From: Asterias amurensis
Lineage: Eukaryota; Echinodermata; Asteroidea; Forcipulatida; Asteriidae
Reading direction: 5' to 3'
NCBI RefSeq assembly: GCF_032118995.1
Contig: NC_092661.1
Coordinates: 64,501-128,500 of the forward strand
DNA: 64,000 nucleotides
The notes under the pieces are model-generated. The model saw only the letters and a program-made list of their open reading frames with translations, ran no database searches and was not told the DNA's origin. The translations under genes and the position numbers were made by a program. Position 1 is the first letter of the stretch, and every line of letters begins with the position of its first letter. Below are positions 52,933 through 64,000 of this stretch, piece by piece.

Positions 52933-53900
52933 ATGTACGCTGATGACATCCAGCTTTATGTCTCCTTCAAACCATCAGATACACAACTGGTCAACACCAT
53001 CAAGCATCTAGAAGAGTGTATCTCTGATATTCAACAATGGATGGCCCAAAAACAACCTGAAATTCAATGAGCTAAAAACAGAGTTCATGCTCATAGGCTC
53101 CAAGGGGAAGTTGAGCAAGATCTCCAAACATCCTATCAAAATTGGATCCCCACAAATATACCCGTCTGAAAAATGTTGCAACCTCGGTGTTGTCATAGAA
53201 TCCAACATGACCCTAAACCATCAGATATCCAGCATTTCAAAGACTGTCAGGTACCAGCTTAGAAATCTGTCTCATATCCGTAAGTTTCTGACCTTAGAGG
53301 CAACCGAGGTGATGGTCCACTCATTAATCTCCTCACGGCTCGATTTCTGCAATGCCATTTTGATCAACCTTCCCGAGTTTCAGATAAATCGACCACAACG
53401 CCTCCAGAACTCAGCTGCTAGACTTATCACTTGTGTCAAACGCTCATCTCATATCACCCCGACCCTACAAGCATTACACTGGCTTCCTGTTCGGGACCGC
53501 ATCATCTGTAAGGTTCTCCTTATGATCTTCCACTCACTGGATGGCACGTCACCTGACTACATCAATGACTTAATCCATGTGTACAAACCTCCAAGACAGC
53601 TCCGCTCCTCAAACAACCTGCTCCTGAACGTTCCACGTTGCCTGCACTCCTGGGGTGATCGCTGTTTTTCACATGCCGGGCCATCTCTTTGGAATAGTGT
53701 CCCACTTCAACTCAGAAAAGCAGATACTTGTTCCAAATTCAAAACTCACCTCAAAACATATCTATTTCGGCAACAATAGCCTTCAAACTTTTAGTTGTCT
53801 TGTGTCAGTGTGTATTAGCAGAGTTCTTGTTTTTTGCGCCAGGAGTGTCATCATTGACAGACATGGCGCACTAGAAATGTTCATTATTATTATTATTATT
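52933..53900 (+). mobile_element. CR1/L2-type LINE, 5'-truncated reverse transcriptase
   Basis: It starts inside the RT palm with the catalytic MYADDIQLYVSF (about 52935), then a 230-aa frame at 53087-53779 with LGVVIESNMTLNHQI, SRLDFCNAILINLP, RLQNSAARLI, ALHWLPVRDRI and a SLWNSVPLQLR tail, all standard for the clade. It ends with an (ATT)n tail at about 53882. The 5' piece and the 230-aa frame are not continuous, so it is an inactive, moderately old copy. It meets the inverted fragment at 52932. Confidence 0.88.
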
Positions 53901-54075
53901 AACATGGAACCTTACAGGTTATTGCTGAGTACAAACTTAAAGATGTGTAAGGTGTGAAGTGTGTAGCTTAAAGGTACAACCATCAAGTAAGAATTCTTGG
54001 AGTAGAAGTGTTGATTCTAAGAAGTACAGTCCCAATGTTTCACTGCAAGTTATTGTCAACAGATGAGCAACATCT

Positions 54076-57000
54076 TTAAGCAGCAAACACATGTATCATC
54101 TCATCTGTGTAGCCGTATGCTTTGGACAACCTTGAAAAGAAGAACAAAGGAAAATGTACATTAACCAAAGCACTGTTTACTTCAATTAGTTAATTATTAA
54201 TGACACATTCGTCAGTTTAAAGACAATAAACACATGCAACTTCCTACTTACTTGAAAGCAAGTTGAGTAAACTGTGTTGGTCCACAGATACACATCAAGA
54301 ATCTTTGTTGAGGTTGATCTGGACATGGAAAATACTCCTCTACAATCTCTTTCCTAATGCGTCCCTTAGGCCCACTCCATCTCTCATCAGGTTCAGATAA
54401 AATGTTGATGATCTCAAAGCTCTTTGGTTGAGTCTTAAGTAATTCGCTCAAATCTTCTCTCCAAGGAATATCTCTTTCTGTCTTATTAAAGAATATCAGC
54501 TTGATATGCCTGCAGTTTATTAAAAAAAAGGAATGAGAGACCAATTAATAATACACTCAATACAAAACCAATCAGCTTGATGTATCAGCAAAATCATTAT
54601 AACAGAACTTATACATTCAGTACAAAACCAATCATCTTGATTGGCAATTTCATCAATTGGGCTTTTAAACTCAGTACACTGAACAATACGTATCAGAATG
54701 AACAATTGGCAATAATCATTATAATCAATATAGAACTTATACACTCAGTACAAAACCGATAATAATAATGAAGACTTATAAAGCGCACAAATTCATCAAA
54801 ATGCTGATGGCACTAAATACAAACAATAACATACACATGTTCAATAACAAAATTGATCATAAGCCCAAGCTTAGAAGGAATCCAGAACATGTGGTAGAGA
54901 AATACAATAAAAATGCAACATCAGTTTGATATATCAGCAATATAATCAATACTGAACTTATTATAAACTCAGCACAAAACCAATCAGATTGATAAAATTT
55001 GCAAAATAATCAATACAAAAACCAAGTAACTTAATGAATCAGCAATATATTCAATATAGAACAATTAAAGATAGTATAGTAGATAGAGGTTATCAATAGT
55101 TTGCCAACTACTCAGCATCTCTCCAGTAAGTTTCATGGTCATTTACCAAATGTTCACACTGCCTTTAAGTGATTCTGAATTGACAGATTTGGGGGAAGAC
55201 CACATGCAAGCACATTGTACTTCAGCCATGTGCACCATGCATCAATTAGAAGGGTAAATAAATATAACCAATGGACCGAAAAGCAACATTCCCCATTCAC
55301 ACAATAAGAATCCACATGATTATTTGGATAATGTTTTTGAATCTCCTGAAATACTTACTTAGTTTGTTGTTTGTTGTGTATCCTATTCCACTGTAGAAGT
55401 TTAACCATTGGTGTAAAGCCAGTACCAGCAGCAACTAAGACAAGAGTATCAGCTTGATCAAGACGAGATTCTACAAAGCTTCCTTCATAATCACTAACAT
55501 CAATCATATCTCCTTCTTTATATCCAGCTAACTGTTGAGTAAGATGTCCATTTGGATACATCTTGATCATCAGATAAATAATCCGTCCACATATTTCTTT
55601 AGCTTTGTAATCTTGTGGTAGAAGCGTTGAAGAGACGACAGTGTAGGGTCTGCTTAATTCTTCACCTTTGAAGAACAATCATTATGAAAATTAGATTTTA
55701 ACAGTTTCACAATTCAAAAGGTTTATTTGGCTATTCTGAAACTTGTCAATACAATGAAATGAATTGATGCAAACACAATTAGTTAATGGCCTTAAATTTA
55801 AACCTTTGCAGAGTCTTTCTCAAAAGGTAGAGTGACAACACAACAAACACATAAAAGTATACTGGTGTAACAGAAGTAGTCAAATGGGCAGAAGTGAAAA
55901 CAGAGAGAGGCAGAATGCAGTTAGAATAGGCAAGAAAAAGAAGGGAGAATGAAAGGGCCAGTATTTACTTAAATGAGGAAAATCTGTGAAAAAGACTTGT
56001 AGTGACTGCTCCTTTTTAACCAATCAACACAGACCAGAGAAAAGTGACTGGTACCCTGCAAGCTACAGGGAGTGTATATAGTTTTTCGCTGGTTTGTAAA
56101 CATGTATGTTATGACATGCAGTTTTACATGTCAAAAAAACAAACCAAAAGTTAAGCTTCATCGTTGCGTTTTACTAGCAGTTATCTTCAACAGTTACAAG
56201 TTCATAATTTCGTCGTTAATTGTCATCATAACGTCAAGTCAGTGTACGTCTGTTTTGTTTGTCTGAACACACAGAGAAACCGAAACTTTCCCGAATTATA
56301 AATGTGCTTCAGTTCTGTTCCAGCGCCGAGGGGAAAAGTCCGTTCATCAAGATTTAAGCTTATTTCTGGTATGTTAGCAAGATGGCTAGAGGAACTAGGC
56401 CAGTATGACATGGTAATTCTTCACCGAAAAGGGGTCAAACACATTAACGCCGACTCACTTTCATGTATCCCAAGCACTGATCACGTCTGCGACTGTTATT
56501 ATGCGAGGTGTAACGTAGACAGCATCCCATGTGGGGGTTGTCAATACTGTACGCGTGTCCATAAGCAGCGGAACCGTTGCGAAGATGACATCGATGACGT
56601 AATTCCCCTTGCAGTGTGAGAAATCTCTAATATCCATAATGTCAATGCTAATATAACTATAACTAGCCCCGAAAGACCGACCGACTAGGTCACTAACGCT
56701 GCCACTGAAAATACATGTGAGAATGAGGAGACTGACTCGGACCGATGTCTATTTGTTGACGACGACGTCTCCTTGTTTACCAAATATTCAACACAGCAAA
56801 TAAGTGATATACAGCGTAGGGATCATGACATAGGGAAACTACTCAAATGGAAGGAAAATTCAATCTGTCCACAACAAAATGAACTCCAAAGTTGCTCACC
56901 AAGCGTAAAGCATTTTTGGTCAAATGCCTCACTTCTGTGTGTCAAAGACGGTGTTCTTTTTTACAAATGGGACGAGGGACACTCTGTCAAACTGCTGTTC

Positions 57001-60000
57001 CTGACCCCCCACACTCTGACACGTGAAATTCTAAATTTGTACCATGACTGTAAAATGGCTGGGCACCCAGGCATAACAAGAACCCTCCAAAAGGTGAGGC
57101 AGACATGTTTTTGGTATAACATGAAAGAAGATGTTTGTCTGTATGTAAAAGCCTGCCAAGAATGCAACACGAACAAAAAACCATCACGCAAACGAAGGGC
57201 ACCTTTGACCAATTTCCATGCTGGGGCACCAGTTGAACGTTTACACCTAGATATACTAGGCCCCTTTACCCCATCTAGGTCTGGGAACAAATACATACTT
57301 ATGTTAATATGTCAATTTACTAAGTGGATTGAAGCCTATCCCTTGGCCGACCAGACTGCGGAACGCGTTGCAAGGGCGACAATAGATAATTTCATATCGA
57401 GGTTCGGATGCCCCTTACAAATCCATACTGACCAGGGCACCAATTTCACAAGCTCATTGTTTACAGCAGTTTGTGAATTATTGAAGATCGTTAAAATCGC
57501 CCTAAACAACCCTAAATCGCCCCTGCTCTAATGGTCAAGTGGAGAGATACAATAGGACGCTTTTACAACTAATAAGATATCATCTAAAGGGGAAAGTAAC
57601 CCAACGGGATGAGAATTCTCACAGGGGCTATTTGTTCTCTTCCAAACCGTAGTACTGGGCTTATCCCTAATCTAATGATGCTAGGCAGGGAAGTTCGGCA
57701 ACCCATGGATCTAGTGTTTGATTTCAAGGGAAACGATGGCCCTAACGAGCAGCCACACCAATATGTCAGAAATCTTAAAGATAACATGGTGCAAGTTCAC
57801 ACAATAGCACATGACAATATCGGGTCAGCACAACACCAGCAAAAGAAGTATTATGACTATCGAGAAAACAAAACATCATTTGATGAGGGGGACATCATTT
57901 ACAAACTAAATAAAGCCCCGATAGCTGGCCTTTCAAAAAAACTACAGGCAGTTTGGAAGGGGCCCTTGCTAGTCACACAAGTATTGTCTCCTATCTTGTG
58001 TAAAGTACAGGATAGAAGGGCTAAGACACAAGTAGTTCATCATGACCTAATTAAAAAGTGTGAGACCAATGTCATCCCGTTGTGGTTGCGAAAAGCTCGC
58101 AATAGACTACTTGGCCACCATGGTGTGGAAGAGGTGGAAACGAGTACAAACACAAGCGAAAAAACAAGTTCACAACATGACGCCACAACCTTGGTCTCCG
58201 AGGACGTGGCCAAACAAGCCACAACAATAACAAAGAGTGGGAGAGTAGTAAAACGGCCGAGTCGTTTTACAGATAAATTCATTTATGGGTAATGATCAAA
58301 TGCGCCCAACTCACTCTACATAGGAATAGCGCGAGTGTTAGACCTGTTTTACTATGGGTCTAACTAAAGAAACGATGATAACTCACTTATAAGTTATGCA
58401 TTCAAGAAGAGGGGTTCGAACATAAATAATATTGTCCGAATAGAAATTAAGTTTGAATGGCATAAATAACAAAGTATTGTTCTAACAAGATGGGTTTAAG
58501 TGTAAATATTGACGGATGGCGTTTATAGACTAAACCCATTTTACAGATGGGTTTAGGTGTAAATATTATGACGTCACGTCGACCGCCTTATCCACAGTTC
58601 TCTCTACTCGGGAGAATAGTCTCAATGCCTTCTCAAACCATATCATAAATACATGAAATAGCGTGATCGATAGGTATCTGCCAGACGAATGCAGCTTTTG
58701 GGTGTTGACTGTGGATCTTAGGTCAGAGGAAGTCTCTTGAGTTATGTTCTTGAGCATTTCTGTGACTGAGAAGCACATGGTTAAGAATCAGTTTCTTTAC
58801 TTTCTTACCATTATGATTGACTCTGAGATGCACATGGTTAAGAATCAGTTTCTTTACTTTCTTACCATTATGATTGACTCTGAGATGCACATGGTTAAGA
58901 ATCAGTTTCTTTACTTTCTTACCATTATGATTGACTCTGAGATGCACATGGTTAAGAATCAGTTTCTTTACTTTCTTACCATTATGATTGACTCTGAGAT
59001 ACACATGGTATCCAATAGGAATGATCATGTGACTTCCTTGTGGTAACTGAAGAGCTAACAATTTGATGTCGTGCGTTAATGGTTGACAAGACAACACCTC
59101 ACATGACCGAAATACTGGATCTATACAAAACAGAAATAAAAATATCAATAATAAATCATTCAAAAACTTTAGTATTAATTTATTATTTATTCGGCATTCA
59201 CACAATACAATAATCAAAATGACACAGGAACATACAATAAAGCCAGCAACACCCATAGGAAATAAAAAAGTTAACCTTATAACTGTGGCCTCGGAGCCTT
59301 TGTTTCATATGCTACTGCCTTATAAAAACATAGGGAGAGGTTGAAAGTATACTAGTTTATCTACAGCAGAAAATTGGAATAACTATTATTATAAACATTG
59401 CACAAGGAAACATTGATCAGAACATAAGCACTCGGTTGGGACCTACATGTACTGCAGTAAGGACAACAAACAATGGCAAAGTGTAGGCCTAAACAATACA
59501 AAAGAAAAGACATGAGAAGTGGCTAAATACATGGAGGGACTGGGACACCCAAAAATGCATTAAATGAACAGGGAGAGAAGTTGCAAATATGTCATTAGAT
59601 AAACAACAGAAAAAGGGGATTGATTTACTTTGTTTTTTACATTTTGTTTGAAGGTTTTTTTTTTTTAATCAAGTCAATGAGCATCAGAGATAGAAGACAA
59701 TCAATGTGAATGATACAAACTAATGTTATTAGTTCATGGTGAAACCTATAAGAAATCTTACCTCTATCTGTTTTGTGTACCACTGTGTTATTCCCTTCAA
59801 GAGGTGAACCAAACGTTACCCATTTCAAGTCAACATCCTTCTTATTCAGAATAAAGATGACTCGATGTACTGGGCCATTAAGCACCCTGATACCTACAAC
59901 AACAAATAGTTAATATTGGACTCAAAGATTAACTCAAAATCAATAACAGTATAGTCTAGGATGATGGATTTTAGAACTTTATGCTATTATTTAATTATAA

Positions 60001-63000
60001 CAAATACTTGATAATACAATGCTAAAAATTTGCCTCAAAGATACTGAAGGCGCTTTACTAAGTTTTGATAATTGATGCCTACATTTCGGCAAAAAATTAA
60101 AAGTATACAATAATATAACACACTTACTACAAGCATAGACTAAGATTGGACTATGGGTTTTCCAAGCTACAACAACTAATACACTCTATTATATAACACC
60201 CAAGCAGATCCTTGCCATTTGATTGGAGGATTTTCCCGTCACGTGTAAGTAAATAAAAGTACTATTGCACGCTACGTCACTCACCATGCATTTTTCATTC
60301 CATTCACCGTGCATTTTTCATTCCATTCACCGGGCATTTCGTTCCATCCAATTAGTACTGTTTCAAGGTGCGAAAAACATCACTGTGTGCGCTTGTCTTT
60401 GGTAATTCAGTAGTACAGTTACTGCAAGGCACATACTACATTACAGCGCCCGCGTGTTCAAAAATAGCACTACAGAACGCACATAGCCACTGTTGAATCC
60501 AACAGGCAGAATCAAAAGAAACAGGTGTAATGTCACAATCAGAAATTGTAGGCAAGATTTGTTTACTTTGAAAGTTTTATCCTCCAATCAAAACTTGGAT
60601 GTTATATTAAACAAACAAATAATCTGTTTTGTCATCTGGCAATGAAGCGACTATTTTCATTCATTGAAAGATGGAATAATCCATTCAACGAGGTGGAACA
60701 TTCCATCTTTCAACTCATGAAAATATTTGCACTAATGCTCTCATAAACATTCATTATTACTCCATTCTACTATTGTTGGTAACATTGGGGTTCCTACATA
60801 AAAATTGCTATAACATGTAAAGGAAAACAATTAATGCCCTTTATTACAGAACCAAATATTTAAACATTATGAGATATCTTCAGTCTATTTATAGTTGTTC
60901 ATCTTGTGCAGGTGTTTTGATCAGTTACTAGATAAGTGCACACCATTGGTGTTCACATTATTATTATCAGCAGTAGAAGCAGTCGTAGTATAAACGCACA
61001 TATTTATACAGACATAGCTAGATCTTGCTGCACTTCACGAATGAGTTGAAGTGCCATACGACAGAGTCAAGCCCACTTTGTGTATGAAGGTACACACAAG
61101 TGAAGCTTGGGTATGAAAAGCAGCATATAGTGTAACCACATACTTTATATCAGGAGGGGGGGGGGGGCAATCAGGCGCAAAGGCTGAATAGGAGGGGGGG
61201 GTAGTTAAGTATGAAACCATTCATTTAAGCATTTTTAAAACCTCACTTGGCAAGGAGGGTAAAGGTGGGCAACAGGGCAGTAGGTTCTCAACAGTGAGGC
61301 ACCCCCCCCCCCCATCCCTATTCTGAGGTTATACCCCTGTACAGGAGTGAAGGTTATAGATTTCAAAATGAACACTCACCATTGTAGGTATCTGTGATAT
61401 CAGCAAACAAACCTGTAGGAAAATCACATATTATTTGAAAACTCAATAGATTTGGTAAACTACAACTGTTGAGATTGAAGGTAACATGATTGACTGCCAG
61501 TATCTATCAGTCACTTAACCCATGGAGCAATAAACTAGGTTATTGCTCCATGCTTAAAATGCCAAGACAAGACCAGAAAAACAGATTACAACTTCATGTT
61601 TACAACCAACACTGAAATAAGCACAGGGCTGTTGAAGTTTGAACTCATCAAGAATAGGCAAATCAAGAAATTCACAAGAGGTATAAAATAACAAGTGTTG
61701 TCTTTGCAAGAAAACAAAAGTCTCATTTTCCTCATTTCCCTTTCAACTACAACCAGGCTGGAGGATCAGAATGAACCTTAGTTGAGTACAATTCTTAAGG
61801 AACCTAAGGAAACAGTGCACATTTGTTTTATTCTTAGTGGCAAACCAGTACTCTCACTTAGATAGATAAATAAACAAGTGGTTTATTGAACAACTGTTAG
61901 CAGCAGAGGCCAAATTACAACAAATTTACATATAGACCGCGTTTACACTAGATCCAGAAAGGTGGATTGACATTCTGCATTTTTTTACGACCGCAGATCA
62001 CGATCCATTGTCGCGTTTACACCAGTGCTAAATCCGGCTCCGATCACACTTTTAAACAGGATGTTTATTGGCAGTGACGTCACCGCTCCTCGGAAAGAGC
62101 TCAAGGGTCACGATTTTAGCGCGCCATATTTTCTTCAAGGTACATGTACATCAACAAAGATAAATGACGGAGCGATCTGTAATTATTGGCAAAAACGAAA
62201 AGTATTATGTGAAGATTCTTGTACTCGGCCGGAGCGTCGAGTAAATCAGTCTGGCACCAATTCAGTTGTAGCAATTGATCAGAAATGGTATAATGTCGTT
62301 CAGGGAACCAGACAAAACCTAGTTTTCGTACCCAAACATTTGTACATGTGCTCGATCTCGTTATAAGGTAACGTTGCAAATCATTTGTTCGAACGCAATT
62401 ATGAGAACGTGTGTACAACTTCTCAAACGAGATTATTGGGATATTTAGAAAAGTTCACTCTTGAAAATCATTTGATTTACTTCTAAAACGTGTAAATATT
62501 TCAGACAATGACAATGGAGGTAGAATAAATAGCAACTTGAACCAAATACAGCAACAAAGCAAGCTCCGAAGGTAGCAATGTATGTATTTAGGGACGCTGA
62601 AAACAACAAAACGTTTCACACACGCACACTCCATGTGCACTGTGCATGCCATCCATCACAACAACGAAGACGCTCACAAATAATATTCGGCAAAGAGAAA
62701 AGCGCGCCACTCCTAACGAAACCGGAAATGGCCACCTCGAATTGCCGTGTCTAATCCACCTTTGCGTTTACACTTGTATTTGAATCCACATTGCCGGACC
62801 TTAGACCACCAATTGCCGGATTCAACCCTCCTCGCAAGGTGGATTGAAATTGCTGGATACGGACTCAGGTCTGGCCCGGCATTTTTGCGTTTACACTGGC
62901 CGTTAATCCACCTTGCCGGATTCGATCCGGGTCTGATCCGGCTTTCGGGATCTAGTGTAAACGGGGTCTTAGAGAGCAGTGATGTTATGCTGCCTAAACA

Positions 63001-63199
63001 AATTAATGCAAAGACAAATTTGTTAAAACCACAAGTCCTGACTACTTTGCTTCATTGAACACACCCCTTATCTATATTAAAGTTGAGTCAAGATATTAAA
63101 CTTACCAACATGCAGAGTGTACACATATTCATCAATGTTTAAAGTCACTTGAAGTTCACGTTGTTTCTTGTCAATCACTAAATGGTCTGCTTTCACAAA
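54076..63199 (-). CDS. CYB5R4: Cytochrome b5 reductase 4 (NCB5OR), 3' seven exons
   Basis: CYB5R4 is a soluble flavohaemoprotein with cyt b5, CS and FAD/NAD(P)H reductase domains. The exons 63199-63106, 61412-61380 (33-bp microexon), 59893-59762, 59120-58980, 55665-55359, 54509-54252 and 54130-54076 join in phase to 1020 nt, giving the last 339 aa. The first three encode the CS domain (KKQRELQVTLNIDEYVYTLH, VDLKWVTFGSPL). The fourth and fifth encode the FAD-binding barrel (IPIGYHVYLRV, SRPYTVVSS). The fifth to seventh encode the nucleotide-binding part (AAGTGFTPMVKLLQ, LIFFNKTERDIPW, CICGPTQFTQ) and the end HVFAA. The haem-binding N-terminus (about 180 aa) must lie beyond 64000. Orthology rests on the CS-reductase fusion. 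Confidence 0.92.
54753..54850 (-). mobile_element. LINE/SINE 3'-tail fragment
   Basis: AATAATAATGAAGACTTATAAAGCGCACAAATTC matches, in short pieces, the ATT-repeat plus TTATAA-GCGC tail seen at 17925 and 52725. It lies in a CYB5R4 intron (54510-55358), which otherwise has imperfect repeats of CAATCAGCTTGATG-like sequence and no gene. Confidence 0.4.
56290..58710 (+). mobile_element. Ty3/gypsy LTR-retrotransposon fossil
   Basis: A 5'-truncated element in the intron between the 58980 and 55665 exons of CYB5R4, antisense to that gene. Recognisable parts in order are the end of RNase H (56302-56619), the integrase zinc-binding HHCC region and catalytic core (56773-57531), and the integrase C-terminal region (57609-58292). 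Gag, protease and reverse transcriptase are missing. The 3' flank to about 58710 may include LTR remains, but no matching 5' LTR was found. The element is broken, with about two or three breaks besides the truncation, and looks moderately recent because the domains are still easily read. Confidence 0.85.
58774..59006 (-). repeat. 57-bp in-frame repeat duplicating a CYB5R4 splice donor
   Basis: Four direct copies of a 57-bp unit, nearly identical, each carrying the end of the CYB5R4 exon and the donor AATG|GTAAGAAAG. Donors follow 58980, 58923, 58866 and 58809. The unit is 19 codons (HVHLRVNHNGKKVKKLILN) with no stop, so all four donors are in the same phase. The first donor used by the gene (58980) gives the normal protein length. 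Confidence 0.9.
59121..59761 (-). other. CYB5R4 intron DNA
   Basis: AT-rich intron without a recognisable element or gene. Confidence 0.4.
60190..60617. mobile_element. MITE with TATAACACCCAAG ends
   Basis: The left TATAACACCCAAG...TTTGATTGGAGGAT pairs with the right ATCCTCCAATCAAAACTTGG followed by TGTTATA. About 428 bp, including a short TTTTTCATTCCATTCACCG tandem repeat, with no coding. It lies in a CYB5R4 intron. Confidence 0.65.
60640..60765. repeat. Repeat shared with 23740-23820
   Basis: The sequence AACATTCCATCTTTCAACTCATGAA...GCTCTCATAAACATTCATTATT recurs at 23754-23818 as CATCCCATCTTTCAACTCACGAA...CACTCATAAACATTCATTATT. Family unknown; probably a MITE end. DNA from 60766 to 61379 shows G/C homopolymer runs (61147, 61190, 61303) and no gene. 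Confidence 0.6.
61937..62971. mobile_element. ~1.03 kb DNA transposon with GCGTTTACAC subterminal motifs
   Basis: The inverted ends CCGCGTTTACACTAGATCC (61938) and CCCGTTTACACTAGATCCC (62949 inverted) define the element. GCGTTTACAC recurs at about 62012, 62764 and 62887, near both ends, usually followed by AATCC(G/A)-CCGG blocks, as for transposase-binding subterminal repeats. Two overlapping opposite-strand frames (62025-62366 plus, 113 aa; 62116-62418 minus, 100 aa) show no transposase motif. It is non-autonomous and unassigned to a superfamily. Confidence 0.7.
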
Positions 63200-63469
63200 C
63201 TACAACAGTAAAAAGAATTTGTTTTTACTAATGGATGACAAACCATACATGTAGTTAGCAATAATATTAAGTTCTCTGTTGATAACAAGTGGCAGGAACA
63301 TGTGGTTCTTAAGTAAGTCTTAACAACTAACTCAATAAAAAAGTCACAGATTGTAAACACATAGTAAATATAAAGAGCTAGATGAAGTACTGAAAGTACA
63401 AAAAAGCACCAGACTAGTTCTCCTTCCAGCCTCGGTATGGTTACTTTCATTTGAATGAGAGACATCAAG

Positions 63470-64000
63470 ATGGCCACACCATGAAAAGGTGTATTGAGTG
63501 ACTTGGTTAAGAATAAGAGACAATCAAGATGGCCACACCATGATAAGGTGTATTGAGTGACTTGGTTATAAATGAGAGACTATCAAGATGGCCACACCAT
63601 GATAAGGTGTATTGTGTGACTTGGTTATGAATGAGAGACAATCAAGATGGCACCACCATGATAAGGTGTATTGAGTGACTTGGTTATAAATGAGAGACAA
63701 TCAAGATGGCCACACCATGATAAGGTGTAGTGAGCGACTTGGTTATGAATGAGAGACAATCAAGATGGCCACACCATGATAAGGTGTATTGTGTGACTTG
63801 GTTATGAATGAGAGACAATCAAGATGGCCACACCATGATAAGGTGTATTGAGCGACTTGGTTATGAATGAGAGACAATCAAGATGGCCACACCATGATAA
63901 GGTGTATTGAGTGACTTGGTTATGAATGAGAGACAATCAAGATGGCCACACCATGATAAGGTGTATTGAGTGACTTGGTTATGAATGAGAGACAATCAAG
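63470..64000. repeat. 59-bp tandem array running off the window
   Basis: Units of about 59 bp (GAGAGACAATCAAGATGGCC...) repeat about nine times with few substitutions and continue past the right edge. The array lies upstream of the 63199 exon, so within a CYB5R4 intron. Confidence 0.9.

Noticed and set aside
56961-57296. Minus-strand ORFs across the gypsy fossil
   Set aside because: They are shadows of the integrase-coding strand of the element.
58744-59046. 100-aa plus-strand repeat protein
   Set aside because: It is the antisense reading of the 57-bp repeat that belongs to the CYB5R4 exon end.
62025-62418. Overlapping opposite-strand ORFs in the 1 kb transposon as a transposase
   Set aside because: Both are short and lack catalytic motifs; the element looks non-autonomous.

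Overview
The window looks like AT-rich, repeat-dense animal nuclear DNA, most likely from an echinoderm and probably a sea star. This rests on spliced genes with GT-AG introns (a cytosolic sulfotransferase, a CYB5R4-type flavohaem reductase, two RING/B-box TRIM genes) and on many palindromic MITEs and tRNA-like SINEs that I recall, without a search, from echinoderm genomes. No rRNA, CRISPR array or bacterial-style operon is present.

Layout. 1-8.9 kb: no convincing gene. It holds a MITE with an internal minisatellite, a 3.1 kb element with inverted repeats of about 540 bp, and a second MITE with a 93-bp minisatellite. 8.9-22.3 kb (minus strand): a decayed gene for the RNA polymerase I subunit RPA12 (POLR1H/ZNRD1). 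Three exons lie at 22.2, 20.9 and 18.9 kb. Its tiny last exon has been amplified to 12 copies in a 790-800 bp tandem array (8.96-17.7 kb) that alternates 789/801 bp in its centre. 22.9-28.9 kb: a MITE field, a LINE fragment and a stray copy of the DNA lying upstream of the 37.5 kb TRIM gene. 29.5-39.3 kb: two head-to-head TRIM genes, one minus (two coding exons, 622 aa) and one plus (single coding exon, 600 aa). The shared upstream region carries two kappaB-like motifs, and the minus gene's intron holds a Penelope-like element inside a MITE. 41.3-42.6 kb: an unrecognised 448-aa intronless ORF on the minus strand. 44.2-49.4 kb (minus): a six-coding-exon sulfotransferase (325 aa) whose second intron starts with GC and contains a 2.3 kb minisatellite. 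51.2-53.9 kb: a 119-bp tandem array and two LINE fragments. 54.1-63.2 kb (minus): the last seven exons (339 aa) of CYB5R4; its 5' part lies beyond the window. One CYB5R4 intron holds a Ty3/gypsy fossil, and one CYB5R4 exon end, with its splice donor, is repeated in frame four times.

The genes do not form a pathway. The two TRIM genes may be co-regulated from one promoter region and fit the expanded TRIM repertoires of marine invertebrates. The recurring theme is local tandem duplication: of MITE interiors into minisatellites, and of exon ends with their splice sites (POLR1H, SULT, CYB5R4). All gene models were read by eye; splice joins were checked for phase, but no homology search was possible.
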